Assembly: GCA_003952965.2 (NCBI GenBank)
Contig: CM025851.1
Span: 23,189,325 to 23,253,324 of the forward strand
DNA from: Morella rubra
Lineage: Eukaryota; Streptophyta; Magnoliopsida; Fagales; Myricaceae
Direction: 5' to 3'
DNA: 64,000 bases
The position numbers and the translations under genes were made by a program. Positions 23,804 through 38,800 of this stretch are shown here, piece by piece. Position 1 is the stretch's first letter. Each line of letters opens with the position of its first letter. The notes under the pieces were generated by a model. The model did no database searches. It was not told the DNA's origin and was given only the letters and a program-made list of their open reading frames with translations.

Positions 23804-26800
23804 TCAAAACTCACCAAATATACTTGATTTCAAAGGTGGGAACCGAAGAGAGGACCCCTTTACTCTTAGCTCTCTCAGCTGCCTATTTTTACTTAGTTTC
23901 TCCATTTTGGCATGGCCATTGCTACTTTCTCCTGTAAATATATCTGTACCTTTCTTTACTCTTTCATGATAAACAGCTGGTGGTGCAAGCCTCAACTGAG
24001 GCATGTTTTCTACCTGGACCAATCTCTGGTCTTTCTGCAAATTAGTCAAGATCTCATACTGCAGCATCGAATTCAGTTTTGATTAGTTTTCTATGTCGTA
24101 AAGAAATTGAGGAACAGAAACTGTACGATTTAGTAGAGGGAATGTTTTACCCGTGAAATTTGCGGAAGCCCATAGGGATTCTCTGACAAATCAGTTTCGT
24201 GCTGGTGTAGAATACTAGTTCCCTGTGGGTGTTGGGGTCTGGATGAAGATTTTCTCACCAAACCATTATCAGGAAGAATCGATGTATTTCTTGCTTTCTG
24301 AGATTTCTTCTTCGGCATACAAACTGGGCATCCAGATGAGGTACCTCTACTCGACCTCTCATCTTCTGGAACTTCGCAGTGGAGATGAGTTGCATGGCCA
24401 CAATTAAAAACTCGAATACTAAAGCTAGAGGAATTCTTCGTGACCAGGCAGTTACATATACAACATATAAAACTCCGGGGTGCATATGCATGAGTGGCCC
24501 CCTTCTTGAGTAAGCTCATAGTATAGAACGTATCATCCTCTATTAAAGATTTGGCAGTGTCCTACAGATATACGCATCAGTTAGAAAATATCATATTCCA
24601 ATTAACAACAACATAGTTGACTTAGTCATCATTATATCTAAGGAAAACCCACAATTATTCATCCAACAGAAGACCAAGAACTAATATGCACAAGTACCTA
24701 TACATTACAGTCAACCTTAAACTTGCTTTGTTTGTGGACCAGTGTGCATGAGCATTAGTACAAAGTTGAGTAGCTCTACTAGTATAGAAAGTGATGCCTA
24801 GCTGCACAGTTGCAGCTTATGTTGCAGAAATACTAAGTGCAACATGCCATGCAACCCTTTTGTCACAATTAGAGAACAAAATCCGAGTTTCATTGCCTAG
24901 TCAAAGGTAGAAGGAAAATTTATTCATGGTACTAAAACAAAAATCCCTTCCTAGGATCAGATGAAAGAACTCAAAATTCACGTGAAGAAACTTATAACTT
25001 AATCATGCATGTTGGCATAGTTAAAACTCAACAGAGATCACATATAATTCTCATTACATGACCTCATGCAATAAGGATAAATAAGCCATACTACATGACT
25101 AGAGCTTAACAAATATATACCAGGATTCGCCTTTCAAAGCCATATATTCCGAGCATGCCCAATATGGTAAGTTTAAAATCACCAAACTCCTGGCTGCCAT
25201 TATCAGAGAGGAGTTTGGACATGATGGTTGGAAGGCGAACATATCCAATCATTCCCTCGACAATCCCTTTGATGAACTGAGAGAACAGTTTCCTCAAGAT
25301 ATGAGCCCCCGTATTGGATTTTGAGATTCTCCACTTAACTATGCATGCTGCTTCATCCTCTAGTGAAGCTGATGATTCAGGTAGCTTTCGAACATGATTT
25401 TCTCCTCCTGACACCATTTCATCACTTAGTGAATCCATCAACGGGTCACAGAATCTGCATTGGATTTTTGTGAAGAATTCGCACTGAAATAAAAAGATGT
25501 TTGCACATGCATGTATCTTATTTCTTAAGAACAAGATAACTTCCTCCAAAGAGAAATTACACATACAGAAACCTTTTAAACAGCACAAAAGTTGTTATGA
25601 GAGAAGAAAACCAGCCAGCGAATCTAGTCATCTGCTGTACCTTCTCATAGTCTCTCTTTGGATATCAGGTGAAGGTTTAACACTCCATACAGAAGGACAA
25701 TCTACGCTGGCCAAGATGTTCGAGTCTTTCCTTGCTATCTCCATTATTTAGTGGTTTTTCAGAAGTAACTATCTGAATCAACCACCACTTGAACCAAACG
25801 AAAATAAATAAACTCTAGAGTCTTTCCTTGCTATCTCCATTATCTTTCATCTTTTAGACGTTACATATTTTGAAGCAACCAGCACTGATGTAGCCTAGAG
25901 CCACTTTATCATAGCACGTAACTTTTGTTTAGTCATTTGTTCTTTTTCTTTTTCTTTTTTTTTCCATTGGTTTGTTATTAGCACAAAATGAATCTCAACC
26001 TCATCATTTCACCATTCAAACCAGTCTTATCGAGAGAGAGTTACCATGTTCAGTTGTCACAACACGGAAATGGTAGATTTATCTGTATCATACTCCAAAA
26101 TGACTGCTTAAAGTAATAATTGAATGCCGCTGAAAATAGTTATAACAGTCCAACTCTACCAAGTAAATAACCAAGGTGGGACTTAACATTCATGCATTAC
26201 CATCACCATTCTTCCACCGAAGGTGGGACTCAATCACAATCGAGAATACCATAATTTCCCTCACTCTCCCCCAATCAAGCAAGCCCCTACCATATCCATC
26301 AAGGCCCATATCACACTGTATGTCTGAGCAACCCATAGCATTATTAGGTTCACTTAAATACTATTAGTCCCAAACCAGGGAAGTATTAGCCAAATTTGCA
26401 CTGTATCAGGAGGCCTAATCAAACTTACAATCGAAGCTTGTTGGAGCCACAACCAATGTGGGATTTAGTACTCGTGCAATGCCCTCAAATTTTTCTCAGC
26501 CAAAGTGAGACTTATTAATAATCAGTAGTATTGCAGAACCAAAACTCCTTGCCATTAACCTCAAAAACAAAAAACAAGATCCTGGCCACACATTGCAAAT
26601 GCCACTAGATCAAATAAACTCGCATATGCCCTTCTTAGACTTTGTTGACTATTACACTGATGCCCATGTATCATTTCAACAAATCGGACTGCAACTGTTT
26701 AAGAGTAACCCATGTACAACTTGAATATACAGTATTGCAAGCGTGGAAGAGTCCTTTAATGTTGTGTTTTCCTAGGCAAAGAGTCATTTAATGTTACTGG

Positions 26801-29800
26801 TAAAGTAATTGCAAAATCAGTCATTTGATACTGTTCGTTGTCCAGGGCCAAAGAAATTATATAACTTCCAAGGAAATGGAAAAATCAAATTCGTAATGTT
26901 ACTTGCTTTTGTTTCACAGAATCCAAGGACCACAGGAGAACACACCAACCAAATAAAACATATAATGACAAATCAACACCGAGTTCTTGGGCATTACGAG
27001 AAATTGAATTAAATCCAGGAAACAAGAGAGATAAGCATAAGCCTACTAAAAGTTCATGCAGCAATAAAACCATATAGGAATAGAAAAAGATAACACTTCC
27101 TTTTTTTTAACTTTTTTGATAAATAGAGAATCTAACAAGTCGAACTTTGTGTTGTCCCTGTTCTTAAAAAAAGGGCAAACATCACATGCATGCGCCTCTT
27201 CATCTATTGGCCAAAATCAAATTACGCACCATAAGTCTAATTCCATCTGATTGTGCCCTTTTTTACTCAACTACATCAATTTATTCTCTGTTAAATTTGA
27301 CAGAAACCCAGGTATTTTTGTCCTTTCAAGTGGAATTTTTAAGAGCATTTTGGTCATTCCATTAAGTGGGTGGCTTACGTGAGGACACGTGTCCGGTTTC
27401 CATCAAGTTTAATGGGGGAATCAGATGGCAGGCTTGTATTGATTTAGCTGAAAAGATATAAGGCTCAATCAGATAGAATTAGACTTGGGGGCTCCAATTG
27501 GATTTTCACCCATATATGAGGGGCGCACTATGATACTTACCCTAAAGAAAATATACCCAGTGTAATGGAATGGATGTGCTTCAGATAAAGAACCATTATT
27601 CCCATCCCTTTAAGGAAGTATACATTTACTCTATTTAGATTAAGCAAATGGATTCTATCAAATAATCCTGATGATTATCTGTATAAGACTAATTGTAGCA
27701 GTGGATGATTATATACAAATCTGATGATCTAGCAATGGAAAAAAGCTTGAGCAGATACACCAAAAGCAAGGAAGCAAAAGAAAGACTGATGTTTAACTTA
27801 CATGTCAAGTAATCGGAACCAGAGTATCTCCGACTCCTCGGGGTTCAAACGAGGGGTGTTCCGCTGACACAATCCAATACAGTAATCCAATATATTGTGT
27901 ATGTCATTCACCTGTAAGGGAAATATCAGAAATAATGTTCAGTTGTGCGATTGTCCACCATGCATATACAAGAAGCAAAAACACATGTTCAGATTAGAAG
28001 TCCTATATACAGACCTCCTTCATATGTAATATGGTGCTGAAATACTCTGAAGCAGCAGCAGAACCCAAAGCCTCATTAGATACTACACTTCCCACAGCAT
28101 TATCAAGCTCAACAAATTTGCTATCAAGGCATGAAAGTGTAAGCAAAAGAGCACTCCCCACATCACCAACCCGTTCCAGTAAGAATGCTGCAGCATTGAT
28201 AATCCCATATTCCTGACACAGTCGCAAACAGTGTTCCACGCGATAGCTATCAAAGGTTTCCAGGAATTTCAGAACAGAATCAGGTTCATACTGACATAAA
28301 AGCTGCAAAAGTAAATGGCAAAAAAGTTAACACTGAAAGTGCCATCAATCAATATAGAAGACCTACCAGTAAGTCTATGAGAAGTGAGTAAACCAAAGAC
28401 ATTAAGAGGGCCACAACAACGATCGTACTTTATGGTGAAGAATTAGCATATCCTAGAAAAATGTGAACAAGAACGAGTATTATACGGGCCAAGAATGAGC
28501 CGAGTGAAGCAAGATCTTGATTGCCAACCCCAAAGGATAGAAAAACAAGAAAGCAAAAAATCAACAGCACGATACTTTGTTTTGGGATGGTTGGGAATGG
28601 GGAGTGGTACAGAGCTCTAGAGTGGAGAAAGCTAAACACCAAGAACTTCAACCACCATAGGATATGTCTGAGAAAAGCCTTTAATTTAGGATTTGGGAAC
28701 GAAAACATTGATGTCCCTTCCTAAGACTCTCTTTTTTCCAACACAAACTCCAATGCATAAACCGTGACACTCATAGCTATCAGTTCCCTTGTGTATCCTA
28801 GGTTTTTCACTCCTGGGTTGCTTTTGAAGGGCATGAAAATTGTAGTGACAAATGAAATGAATCCCACATGTTTCCGTTTTGCCCCCATATCCCTCTTCAT
28901 AACACAAAGAAAAAAAAATTCTTAAAAATTGTCACCATCATAAATTTGGCTCGAAATCAGTATTCTCATCTGGTTTTGTTTGGAGGTGAGAAAATTGCAG
29001 TATCTCATCACCCTAAAATTTGGTGTTACCCTTACTGAGTTATTCTTAAGCAACTATTCCCTGGATATGAGTGAAGTTCAGGACTTTAGGCTTTAGTAGA
29101 ATAGATTTCAAGGATTTTGGTCCATGGAGATAGGCTTAGGTCTATGGGCGACAAAGTGAGTGAAAACAGAGCAATGGATCGCAAGACTTGTCTTGTAAAG
29201 CAAAGCTTCTCCTGTCTTTTCTTTCTTTTATTTTATTTTTATCTTGCATTGCCACTTAGGCCTGGTTATTATGAGTGACTATTGCTCCAATCCATCAACA
29301 AGCAAAAAGAGCAATACCTTCTGCACCAAAATTAACTTAGTCAAGTTTGAGACAAAAAGATCTTTCAAACTTAACTTCATAGGCTTCTAAAGTATGCAGG
29401 TAAGAAATTCATAATTCTGAATCTGACATATTTCTATGCATACACATGATCCATCCTTCTAAGTCAATGGATCTTAAATCTCAGGCATTTCAAATCCTTT
29501 AACATGAAATCCAAGTCCTAAATCCAAATGCATGTTCCCAAACAAAACAACCTCAATCAACTCATATTCAAATTTGACCTGTAGTTGTACAAGTTCTAAC
29601 CTCCAGATAAAGCTCAATCATTTCATCAGTTACTTCAACAGGATTATTCCGCAGGACCTTGGGGAAATCAGAAACTTTGTCCAAGTAATCATGAAGTCCT
29701 TTTGACTGATCCTTCACGTTTTTTCCATCAAAAGAATCCACAAAGTCATCTTGTCTTAAATAAGAAAAGTTCAGAGTGCCAGATAAGTGAACCTCAATGA

Positions 29801-32800
29801 CCGTTTTCAAAAAAAGGAAAAGGCTTCTTGGATGAGAGCGAAGTTCAGATGGGATATGCGAACTCTCTTTGTTGAAATGATCAATGACCAAGAGATATGA
29901 GCCCTCCCTGCAAAGAATTAGCAATGAATGAGATTGAATGCAGAATAACAAAGTTTCCCAGCAACAAAAGATCCAGCATACCATTTTACCAAGATATGCA
30001 GAGAACTTCAACAATAGCATTACCTGCTTAATTCAACCAGCTCCGGCAGCCGAGAAATAACTGCTGATTGAAAAACGGCCCCTTCCTTGTCACTCAACTC
30101 TAATAATATTTTATTGATAAAGGAGAAGGCATGAATGGGTTCATATACATCCTTCATATAGCTATCTAAAGCAGCAAGATACTGGCGTCTGCTAGTATGA
30201 ATTAACCCGCAAACCTATAGATGTACAGTAGAGTAGATGTTACATGTATCCAAAAGAGAGAATTTGACCTAGGTTCCAAGCAAAACATTATAAAAACACA
30301 TGTAAAGATACCTGATGAAATTGTGCTTTCTCACAAAGATCTAACACGCGAGAAGCATTCCAGTCAGTCTCAGGCACTACTGCAAGAAGGGCAAGCACCT
30401 GTTTCTCTCTTCTTTGGGAAATTAGATGTGTAGAAATATTAGGTGGAAAATTATTGTGTGACGTTAAATACTCTATAATCTGATTCAGTACACTTTTTGA
30501 GACATTAGCTCTTCTACATGCAACATAGTACGCTATAAACTCATGTATATGACCTATGTCTTTCTGCGAAGGCCACTCCTCGACTGATCCAATGACATCT
30601 TCGATACCAGACCTCTCTGATTTGGAGTCGCTCCTATTAAGAATATCAACTAGAGCGTTCACCATATCTTGAACCAATTGGTTTTGACATCCATTGTCGT
30701 TATCTTTGTTTGCTTCTGTATCTTCATCTGCTGAATCATGCAATGGAGAGTCAGGTTTTGGGATTTCATCTTCTACAAAAGAGCATCTCAGAACATCTAA
30801 AGTAGCTTCAGTATCTAAATGCAGGAGATGATACAAGTTCAGGTATGCTCCTCCAGAGGATAAGCATGATACTGCTTGTGAGTTCAGGGCGTCAGAATTT
30901 TCTAATAGAAATTGTATAAGTTCAGTTCTAAGAGATGGCAAGCGTGTAGGAGACAGAGTTCCTTGTCCTGCAAAAGACAAAATTGTAGCTTCAGTGTTGC
31001 CATATCAGTTCCGTCCTGTACTCATTGAAATGATTCTGCAAGAGTGATACAGCTTCAAAACATGTTATGAAATGAAAGAAGCAACGTATTCTTGCTACAC
31101 TGTCTCACACTCAATTACAGCTCCAAAGCCAGTGCAAAATGTTGACAAACGGCAGCAATTGCAGCTTCAGAATTTTAAACACTCAAATGTACAGTGTCTC
31201 ACAACAATGACAAGCTTCCAGGTCAATCATAGCATAGGAATTAAGGTTGGAGTCGCAGCACAAAAAAGTTGCAAATGGTCATAATAATGGTACTGGGCAG
31301 TACTCAAGCTATTATTAGTATGGTCAATATTGAAACTGATATCAATACTTAAAACCACACATTTTGTAAAGAAGAACACACTAGGAAATCTTGCCACACT
31401 GCTCAAACTCTATATGCCAATATTGAAATCTTTGAATCCTTTCGTGTCCTGGGTTTTTAACAATCAGTTGCTAACCATGGTATGTGCCACCTTCCTAATC
31501 AAAGATACAAGAGCACAAGATTCACCATACATTAGAAAATGAGACCCAAATCTAGAACTCATCACTTCTTCATGACATTGCAGCGCACACAACAGAACTC
31601 TAGGTTAGACAAGCAAACAAACAGCGACCAAATCTCCTTTTACATGGCTGCATCAAGAAAGTTTAATGGTTTACAAAAAAACTTTAGGAAAGTATGACGT
31701 GTAAACATCCAGTATACCACAGCGTGACAAAAAAATACAAGATACCAAGTCACACAAAGTCCAGTCTATATTATTGATCAATCCAAAATCCATAAAGCAA
31801 CTTTCACATTGGCTGGCACAAAGGAGTTTTTAACAGATGGATTAAACAGTGCCCACCAGAAAGAAATCCTTACCTGGTGGAAAAGCAAGACCTGAAAAGC
31901 AGTATTTAAGATAAACAAGCATCCTGTACCTGTCAGAAAGAACAAAAATAAAAAGTGACTACTTTAAAGCAGTGATAGCCAAACCATAAAAAGGGTACAA
32001 ATATGACAAAACGGATGTTCACTCGTAAAGAACTGCTTTCTGACTAATGATACTCTGTGACAGTCATATGCCTAAGCAGTTGTATTCAATCAATACACTA
32101 TGTTTCCCCAAGCAATACTTGATAGTACCTGTTTTCTTTGCATAGTGTAAACACTACCTATCATTAGTGGAATAAGATCTTCCTCAAAAACACATAACTG
32201 CATGGGAATAGGACCTAAATTTGCAAGTCTTATAGCATCTGTCCAATATGAATACAGCTCACTATGGCACAGTTGAGATGCAAAAAGGCACAAAATGAGT
32301 GTCGTTTACACCTATTCCCAACAAAATACTTCCCAATGAAGACTGCAACTACTATCAGAGATTAAAATTTGGAAATTACTGTGGGCAAAAAGGGAAGCAA
32401 GAGACATGAAGCTTCTTAAGAGTGGGGTTATTCATGGTTCCTAACATACTATCATCTTAATATGATGCTAGACTTGCACACCGGTTACAGTTCCTTAAGA
32501 AATCAAAATTTATCTCAAAAGGATTATTCTGGATATCTAAGATGAGGAAATCCTCACACTTCATTATTAAGTCCTTGAACCCCAGAAAAGGAAAACCCAT
32601 AATTTATAAACAAAGCAAAATAAATAAAGTGAAATTAATGAATATTGACATGACAGCATCCATAACAACAGAAGCTAACTAGATTAAGAAAACAAGATAC
32701 TAGAAAGGAATTAAATCTGCAATGAATTATAACATGAGTGACCCACTCAAGGAAACATACCCAAGGACAGCAGCACTTTCCTTTTGACTATTTCGCAAGA

Positions 32801-35800
32801 CCTCCAAAAGCTCCTCTAAAGGAGCCCTAAAATCATCCAATCCTTTATTAAAGAGATATACAAGAGCACCATATAACCCATGCTCCCTACATAACTTGAC
32901 AACCTTCAAGAAAACAAAACTATTAGTTATACAGTGGAGTCAACAACACATAACAACTGAATTAGTTCGACAAGCAAATGATTAACCAAGATCTAAAAAG
33001 TTAGACCTGATTGAAATCCAAGGATGAGATATCCATGTGAAGGACGCATTGTTCAACTCGCTGTAACCACCCCTTGCTGCTATAATGCTCTACAAGTGCT
33101 TGCATAATCTTTTGAAAAGAAAGAAATAAACATCAGCATGTATGACTAAGTTACCAATGTTGTTAAATGCTTGGACATCACACAATACCTCTGGAGGTAA
33201 AGATCCAAGCATGTCCTTCAATATATATGGCTCCAAGAGCTCCAAAAATGTATCTAGAAAATGTCATGCAAGAGAGATAAATCAGCCTTAGATAAACGTC
33301 CAAAGTCTGATAATGGAGAAATTGCAGTACATGAAATCAAAAGGTAGAAGAACACACAAACATTAATGGCAATAAAACTGAAGCAGACACCATGTTTACC
33401 AAAAATGAAGCACCGCTCCTATAAGCTAGTCTTTCATTATCAAAAGTCACCAAGGGTTCAATCAACTTTCAAGATGCTAGCAGAAGAGCTGAATAGTCTT
33501 GCCATCTATTTCAAAAACAAACTCAACCTTAAAAAGGCATATGTGAAACAGAAAAGAAGGTGAGAGAAAGCCCCTCACAGGGAAGCTTGCTAGGTTAATC
33601 TCACAACCAGATGTCTTTATACAAAACAAATCCAAACATGTCTTGTTCCCAGCCTACAGTAGTCTGACCATCCCGCATGTGAGCTGATTCAAGTTCCAAA
33701 CTTCTGAAGCACAACTTCCTATCCCTGGTTTTGTTGTTATGACTGTCACACTTTGGGTTACTGTTTGCAATTCACAATGGAACCCAACCCAACATTGAAA
33801 CTTGATAGTAATAAAGCTTTAAAACAAGAAGAGAATGTGTGACATATACCATCTGTTGAACAGCCACAAACTTGGAGAAAATTTCATCAAACAGAGGTCA
33901 GTCCTCTTGATTGAACACAGAATTCCACAGCAACTCCACCAACACGATACTGCTCTTTTATTCAGATGTACTGAACCGCCTCTACTTGGTTGTCTGATTG
34001 TTTCACTTTTCCAATTTGTTGCAAAATGCCACCGAAATATAAGAAAAAACTCATCTCATATGCCAATAGCAACTCTACCAGAAAGGCATTATGCCGCCTG
34101 TACAGCATCCAAGCTTTAGGGAGGTCAATAACACCAAGCTGGCCATCATAAAGTGTCATTGCCATGTTCAGTGCCCCATCCAGTCACTGCTTTCTTCAAC
34201 CTGAATCCGTTCCTCCATGGGAGAAGCGAGAAACACAGATGCATAGGTCCGAGTAGTACACAGAAGCTCCTCTTACAGCAATACAATTTGATAAGCCTTC
34301 TCAGGGTTCCAAAGATATTGATGAAGTGGTATGATATGCAACAAGATCATCTCCTCCAACACAACAAAAAACTCGTTTGGTGAATCACAGTTCATCCTTC
34401 GCGAACAAACAGAGTGTCCAACCAATGTGAGAACTACCAGCATCTAGAGTATAAAAGTGCCGTTTTATTATCATATGTAGAAAAGGAATCTGATACTATT
34501 TGCTTGTACCAGGTAAAGAATCACTAACCAAGATAAGTAGCCTGAATCATACTATTGACATACAACAGATGAAACAACATCAAGATGCACATATGTACCT
34601 GATCATCCAACCAAGCAAGACCTATCGCGACTATCAAGAGACCATCCCAATACTTTTAGCTCTGACTTGACAACTTTGCAATTGAACTTTCCTCCAAGCT
34701 ATGCGAGCAATGAAACTCATCCGCAGCTTGCACAGCATATTTTCTTAACAGTTCCATGTTACAAAGATGAAAGATCTCAACATCAAGTCCAATAAACTCA
34801 ATCAATGAATACTGTGGGCAAAGCACGCAATTGTGTCATGCATTCCATGCAGTATAAGCATAAACCCTCTCGAATCCATCGGGCTTAGAAATTGTGCATA
34901 GAAAGTAAACATACATGTGACATTAACAAATCTGAAGAAGATGTAGCAGCAACAAAACAAGAAAATACAAAAAAAAAGACATGAATATGATCATCATCTG
35001 AGTTCATCACCAGCATGTTGTTACCAGCCTTCTCAACAACAAAGAGCCTTAAAAAGGATCTCCACACCACACCTCCATCTACTACCAAGACTGGGAGAAA
35101 CCACACTGAATACTCCAAAATTCTATGGCACAATTCCCGGCCATAGAAGATTTCAAAATATGATCATGAGTCAACTCATTGTCTAAATAATGACAATAAT
35201 GATAAACTAATCTTCTTATATATTGGCTGAAAGCAGCAGAAGAACCAGCTATCACCCATAACTGCTTCTAAAGCGAGTAACCTAAATCCTGTATGAACTA
35301 ATGTCCCGTAATATCTTTTGCATGAGCACACCCAAACAGTAACATGATCACAGCATCAGCTTCTTAGATCCAGTTAAATACGCCCATGCTTGAAGACCCA
35401 TTGCTCTTCTCTCTCAACATAAACAAACTCATCAGTCTTGTTGAGTAAAGACTCGATCTCCTTCCTAATCTCTTAAATTAACCAAATTCACGAGACTCTC
35501 ATACTTGCAGTATTGCCCAACAATGAAATTCCTATAAATAGGACTAGAAAAACTATTAGTATTCGCAACACGATAACATAAGACACCTAAATGAATTGCC
35601 ACTCGTGATGATCGCATCCCATGTATCTGTGCTTAAGTTAGCAAAAGACACACATGTTTACCAAAAATGAAGCACCGCTCCTATCTCAAAAGGATTATTC
35701 TGGATATCTAAGATGAGGAAATCCTCACACTTCATTATTAAGTCCTTGAACCCCAGAAAAGGAAAACCCATAATTTATAAACAAAGCAAAATAAATAAAG

Positions 35801-38800
35801 TGAAATTAATGAATATTGACATGACAGCATCCATAACAACAGAAGCTAACTAGATTAAGAAAACAAGATACTAGAAAGGAATTAAATCTGCAATGAATTA
35901 TAACATGAGTGACCCACTCAAGGAAACATACCCAAGGACAGCAGCACTTTCCTTTTGACTATTTCGCAAGACCTCCAAAAGCTCCTCTAAAGGAGCCCTA
36001 AAATCATCCAATCCTTTATTAAAGAGATATACAAGAGCACCATATAACCCATGCTCCCTACATAACTTGACAACCTTCAAGAAAACAAAACTATTAGTTA
36101 TACAGTGGAGTCAACAACACATAACAACTGAATTAGTTCGACAAGCAAATGATTAACCAAGATCTAAAAAGTTAGACCTGATTGAAATCCAAGGATGAGA
36201 TATCCATGTGAAGGACGCATTGTTCAACTCGCTGTAACCACCCCTTGCTGCTATAATGCTCTACAAGTGCTTGCATAATCTTTTGAAAAGAAAGAAATAA
36301 ACATCAGCATGTATGACTAAGTTACCAATGTTGTTAAATGCTTGGACATCACACAATACCTCTGGAGGTAAAGATCCAAGCATGTCCTTCAATATATATG
36401 GCTCCAAGAGCTCCAAAAATGTATCTAGAAAATGTCATGCAAGAGAGATAAATCAGCCTTAGATAAACGTCCAAAGTCTGATAATGGAGAAATTGCAGTA
36501 CATGAAATCAAAAGGTAGAAGAACACACAAACATTAATGGCAATAAAACTGAAGCAGACACCATGTTTACCAAAAATGAAGCACCGCTCCTATAAGCTAG
36601 TCTTTCATTATCAAAAGTCACCAAGGGTTCAATCAACTTTCAAGATGCTAGCAGAAGAGCTGAATAGTCTTGCCATCTATTTCAAAAACAAACTCAACCT
36701 TAAAAAGGCATATGTGAAACAGAAAAGAAGGTGAGAGAAAGCCCCTCACAGGGAAGCTTGCTAGGTTAATCTCACAACCAGATGTCTTTATACAAAACAA
36801 ATCCAAACATGTCTTGTTCCCAGCCTACAGTAGTCTGACCATCCCGCATGTGAGCTGATTCAAGTTCCAAACTTCTGAAGCACAACTTCCTATCCCTGGT
36901 TTTGTTGTTATGACTGTCACACTTTGGGTTACTGTTTGCAATTCACAATGGAACCCAACCCAACATTGAAACTTGATAGTAATTAAAGCATTTAAAACAA
37001 GAAGAGAAGGTGTGTGACATATACCTCTCTGTTGAACAGCCACAAACTTGGAGAAAATTTCATCAAACAGGAGGTCAGTCCTCTTGATATGAACACAGAA
37101 TTCCACAGCAACTCCACCAACACGAGTGTACTGCTCTTTTATTTCAGAGTGTACTGAACCGCCTCTACTTGGGTTGTCTGATTGTTTCACTTTTCCAATT
37201 TGGTTGCAAAATGCCACCGAAATATAAGAAAAAACTTCATCTACATATGCCAATAGCAACTCTACCAGAAAGGGCATTATGGCCGCCTGTACAGCATCCA
37301 AGCTTCTAGGGAGGTCAATAACACCATGAGCTTGGCCATCATAAAGTGTCATTGCCATGTTCAGTGCACCCATCCAGTCACCTGCTTTCTTCAGAACCTG
37401 AATCCGTTCCTTCCATGGGAGAAGGCGAGAAACAACAAGATGCATAGGTCCGAGTACGTACACAGAAGCTCCTCTTACAGCAATACAATTGTGATAAGCC
37501 TTCTCAGGGTTTCCAAAGATATTGATGAAGTGAGTATGATATGCAACAAGATCATCTCCTCCAGAAACATCAACAGAAAAACTCGTTTGGTGAATCACAG
37601 TTCCATCCTTCGCGAACAAACAGAGTTGTCCAACCAATGTGAGAACTACCAGCATCTAGACAAGTATAAAAGTGCCGTTTTATTATCATATGTAGAAAAG
37701 GAATCTGATACTATTTGCTTGTTTACCAGGTAAAGAATCACTAACCAAGATAAGTAGCCTGAATCATACTATTGACATACAACAGATGAAACAACATCAA
37801 GATGCACATATGTACCTGATCATCCAACCAAGCAAGACCTATCGCTGGACTATCAAGAGACCATTTCCCATATACTTTTAGCTCTGACTTGACTAACTTT
37901 GCAACTTGAACTTTCCGATCCCAAGCTATTGCGAGCAATGAAACTCTATCCGCAGCTTGCACAGGCATATTTTCTGTAACAAGTTCCAATGTTACAAAGA
38001 TGAAAGATCTCAACATCAAGTCCAATAAACTCAATCAATGAATACCTGTGGGCAAAGCACGCAATTGTGTCATGCATTTCCATGCAGTATAAGGCATAGA
38101 ACCCTCTCGAATCCCATCGGGCTTAGAAAGTTGTGCATAGACTTCCAACGTTGGAGTAAGCCTCACCTGCATACATGTGACATTAACAAATCTTGAAGAA
38201 GATGTAGCAGCAAAAGACAAGAAAAATACAAAAGATAAAAGCTACATGGAATATGTGGAATCATCTGAGGGCTTCATACCACCAGAGCAGTTTGATGGGT
38301 GACAAATATGACCACGCCTTCTTCAACTAAAGAAGAGGCTTCATTAAAAAGTTTCCAACCAGCATCTCCACCAACTACACCTCCCATCATACTACCAAGA
38401 CTGCTGGAAGAAACCACATTGTTTCCCTGAGATGACGGCGCAGCGACTCCAGAAAATTCTTCAAACAGGAGAGGCGAAGCAGATAGCACAATTCCCGTTC
38501 TTTGCCCATCAAGAAGACACTGATTTCCAGCAAAATATGATCATATTGATTTGAGGAGGTGTCAACTCATAAGTATTTGATATGTCGTGCTAATAAATGA
38601 CAATAATGAAAACTAATCTTTTACCTGTGTTTTGACGGAGAACTTATTAAACAAGGGAACCACTGAGATAGCATGCAGAAGAACCAGACCCTTACTATCA
38701 CCAGTAACTGCTTTAAATTGACGAGTAACCTGAGAATCCTGTCCGAGAAACAATGCATGTACTACTGGTGTTGTATGCTCTCCCGTAATAACTTTTGCTG

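Noticed and set aside
25920..26600. Possible TRIM or solo LTR in VPS8 intron 15 (repeated GGTGGGACT segments)
   Set aside because: The short motif recurs a few times, but no termini or target repeat could be defined.
33835..35133. Separate coding frames (94, 67, 76 and 82 codons) in the left VPS8 copy
   Set aside because: They are fragments of the deletion-ridden copy of VPS8 exons 2-6 or antisense shadows; none continues a known protein.
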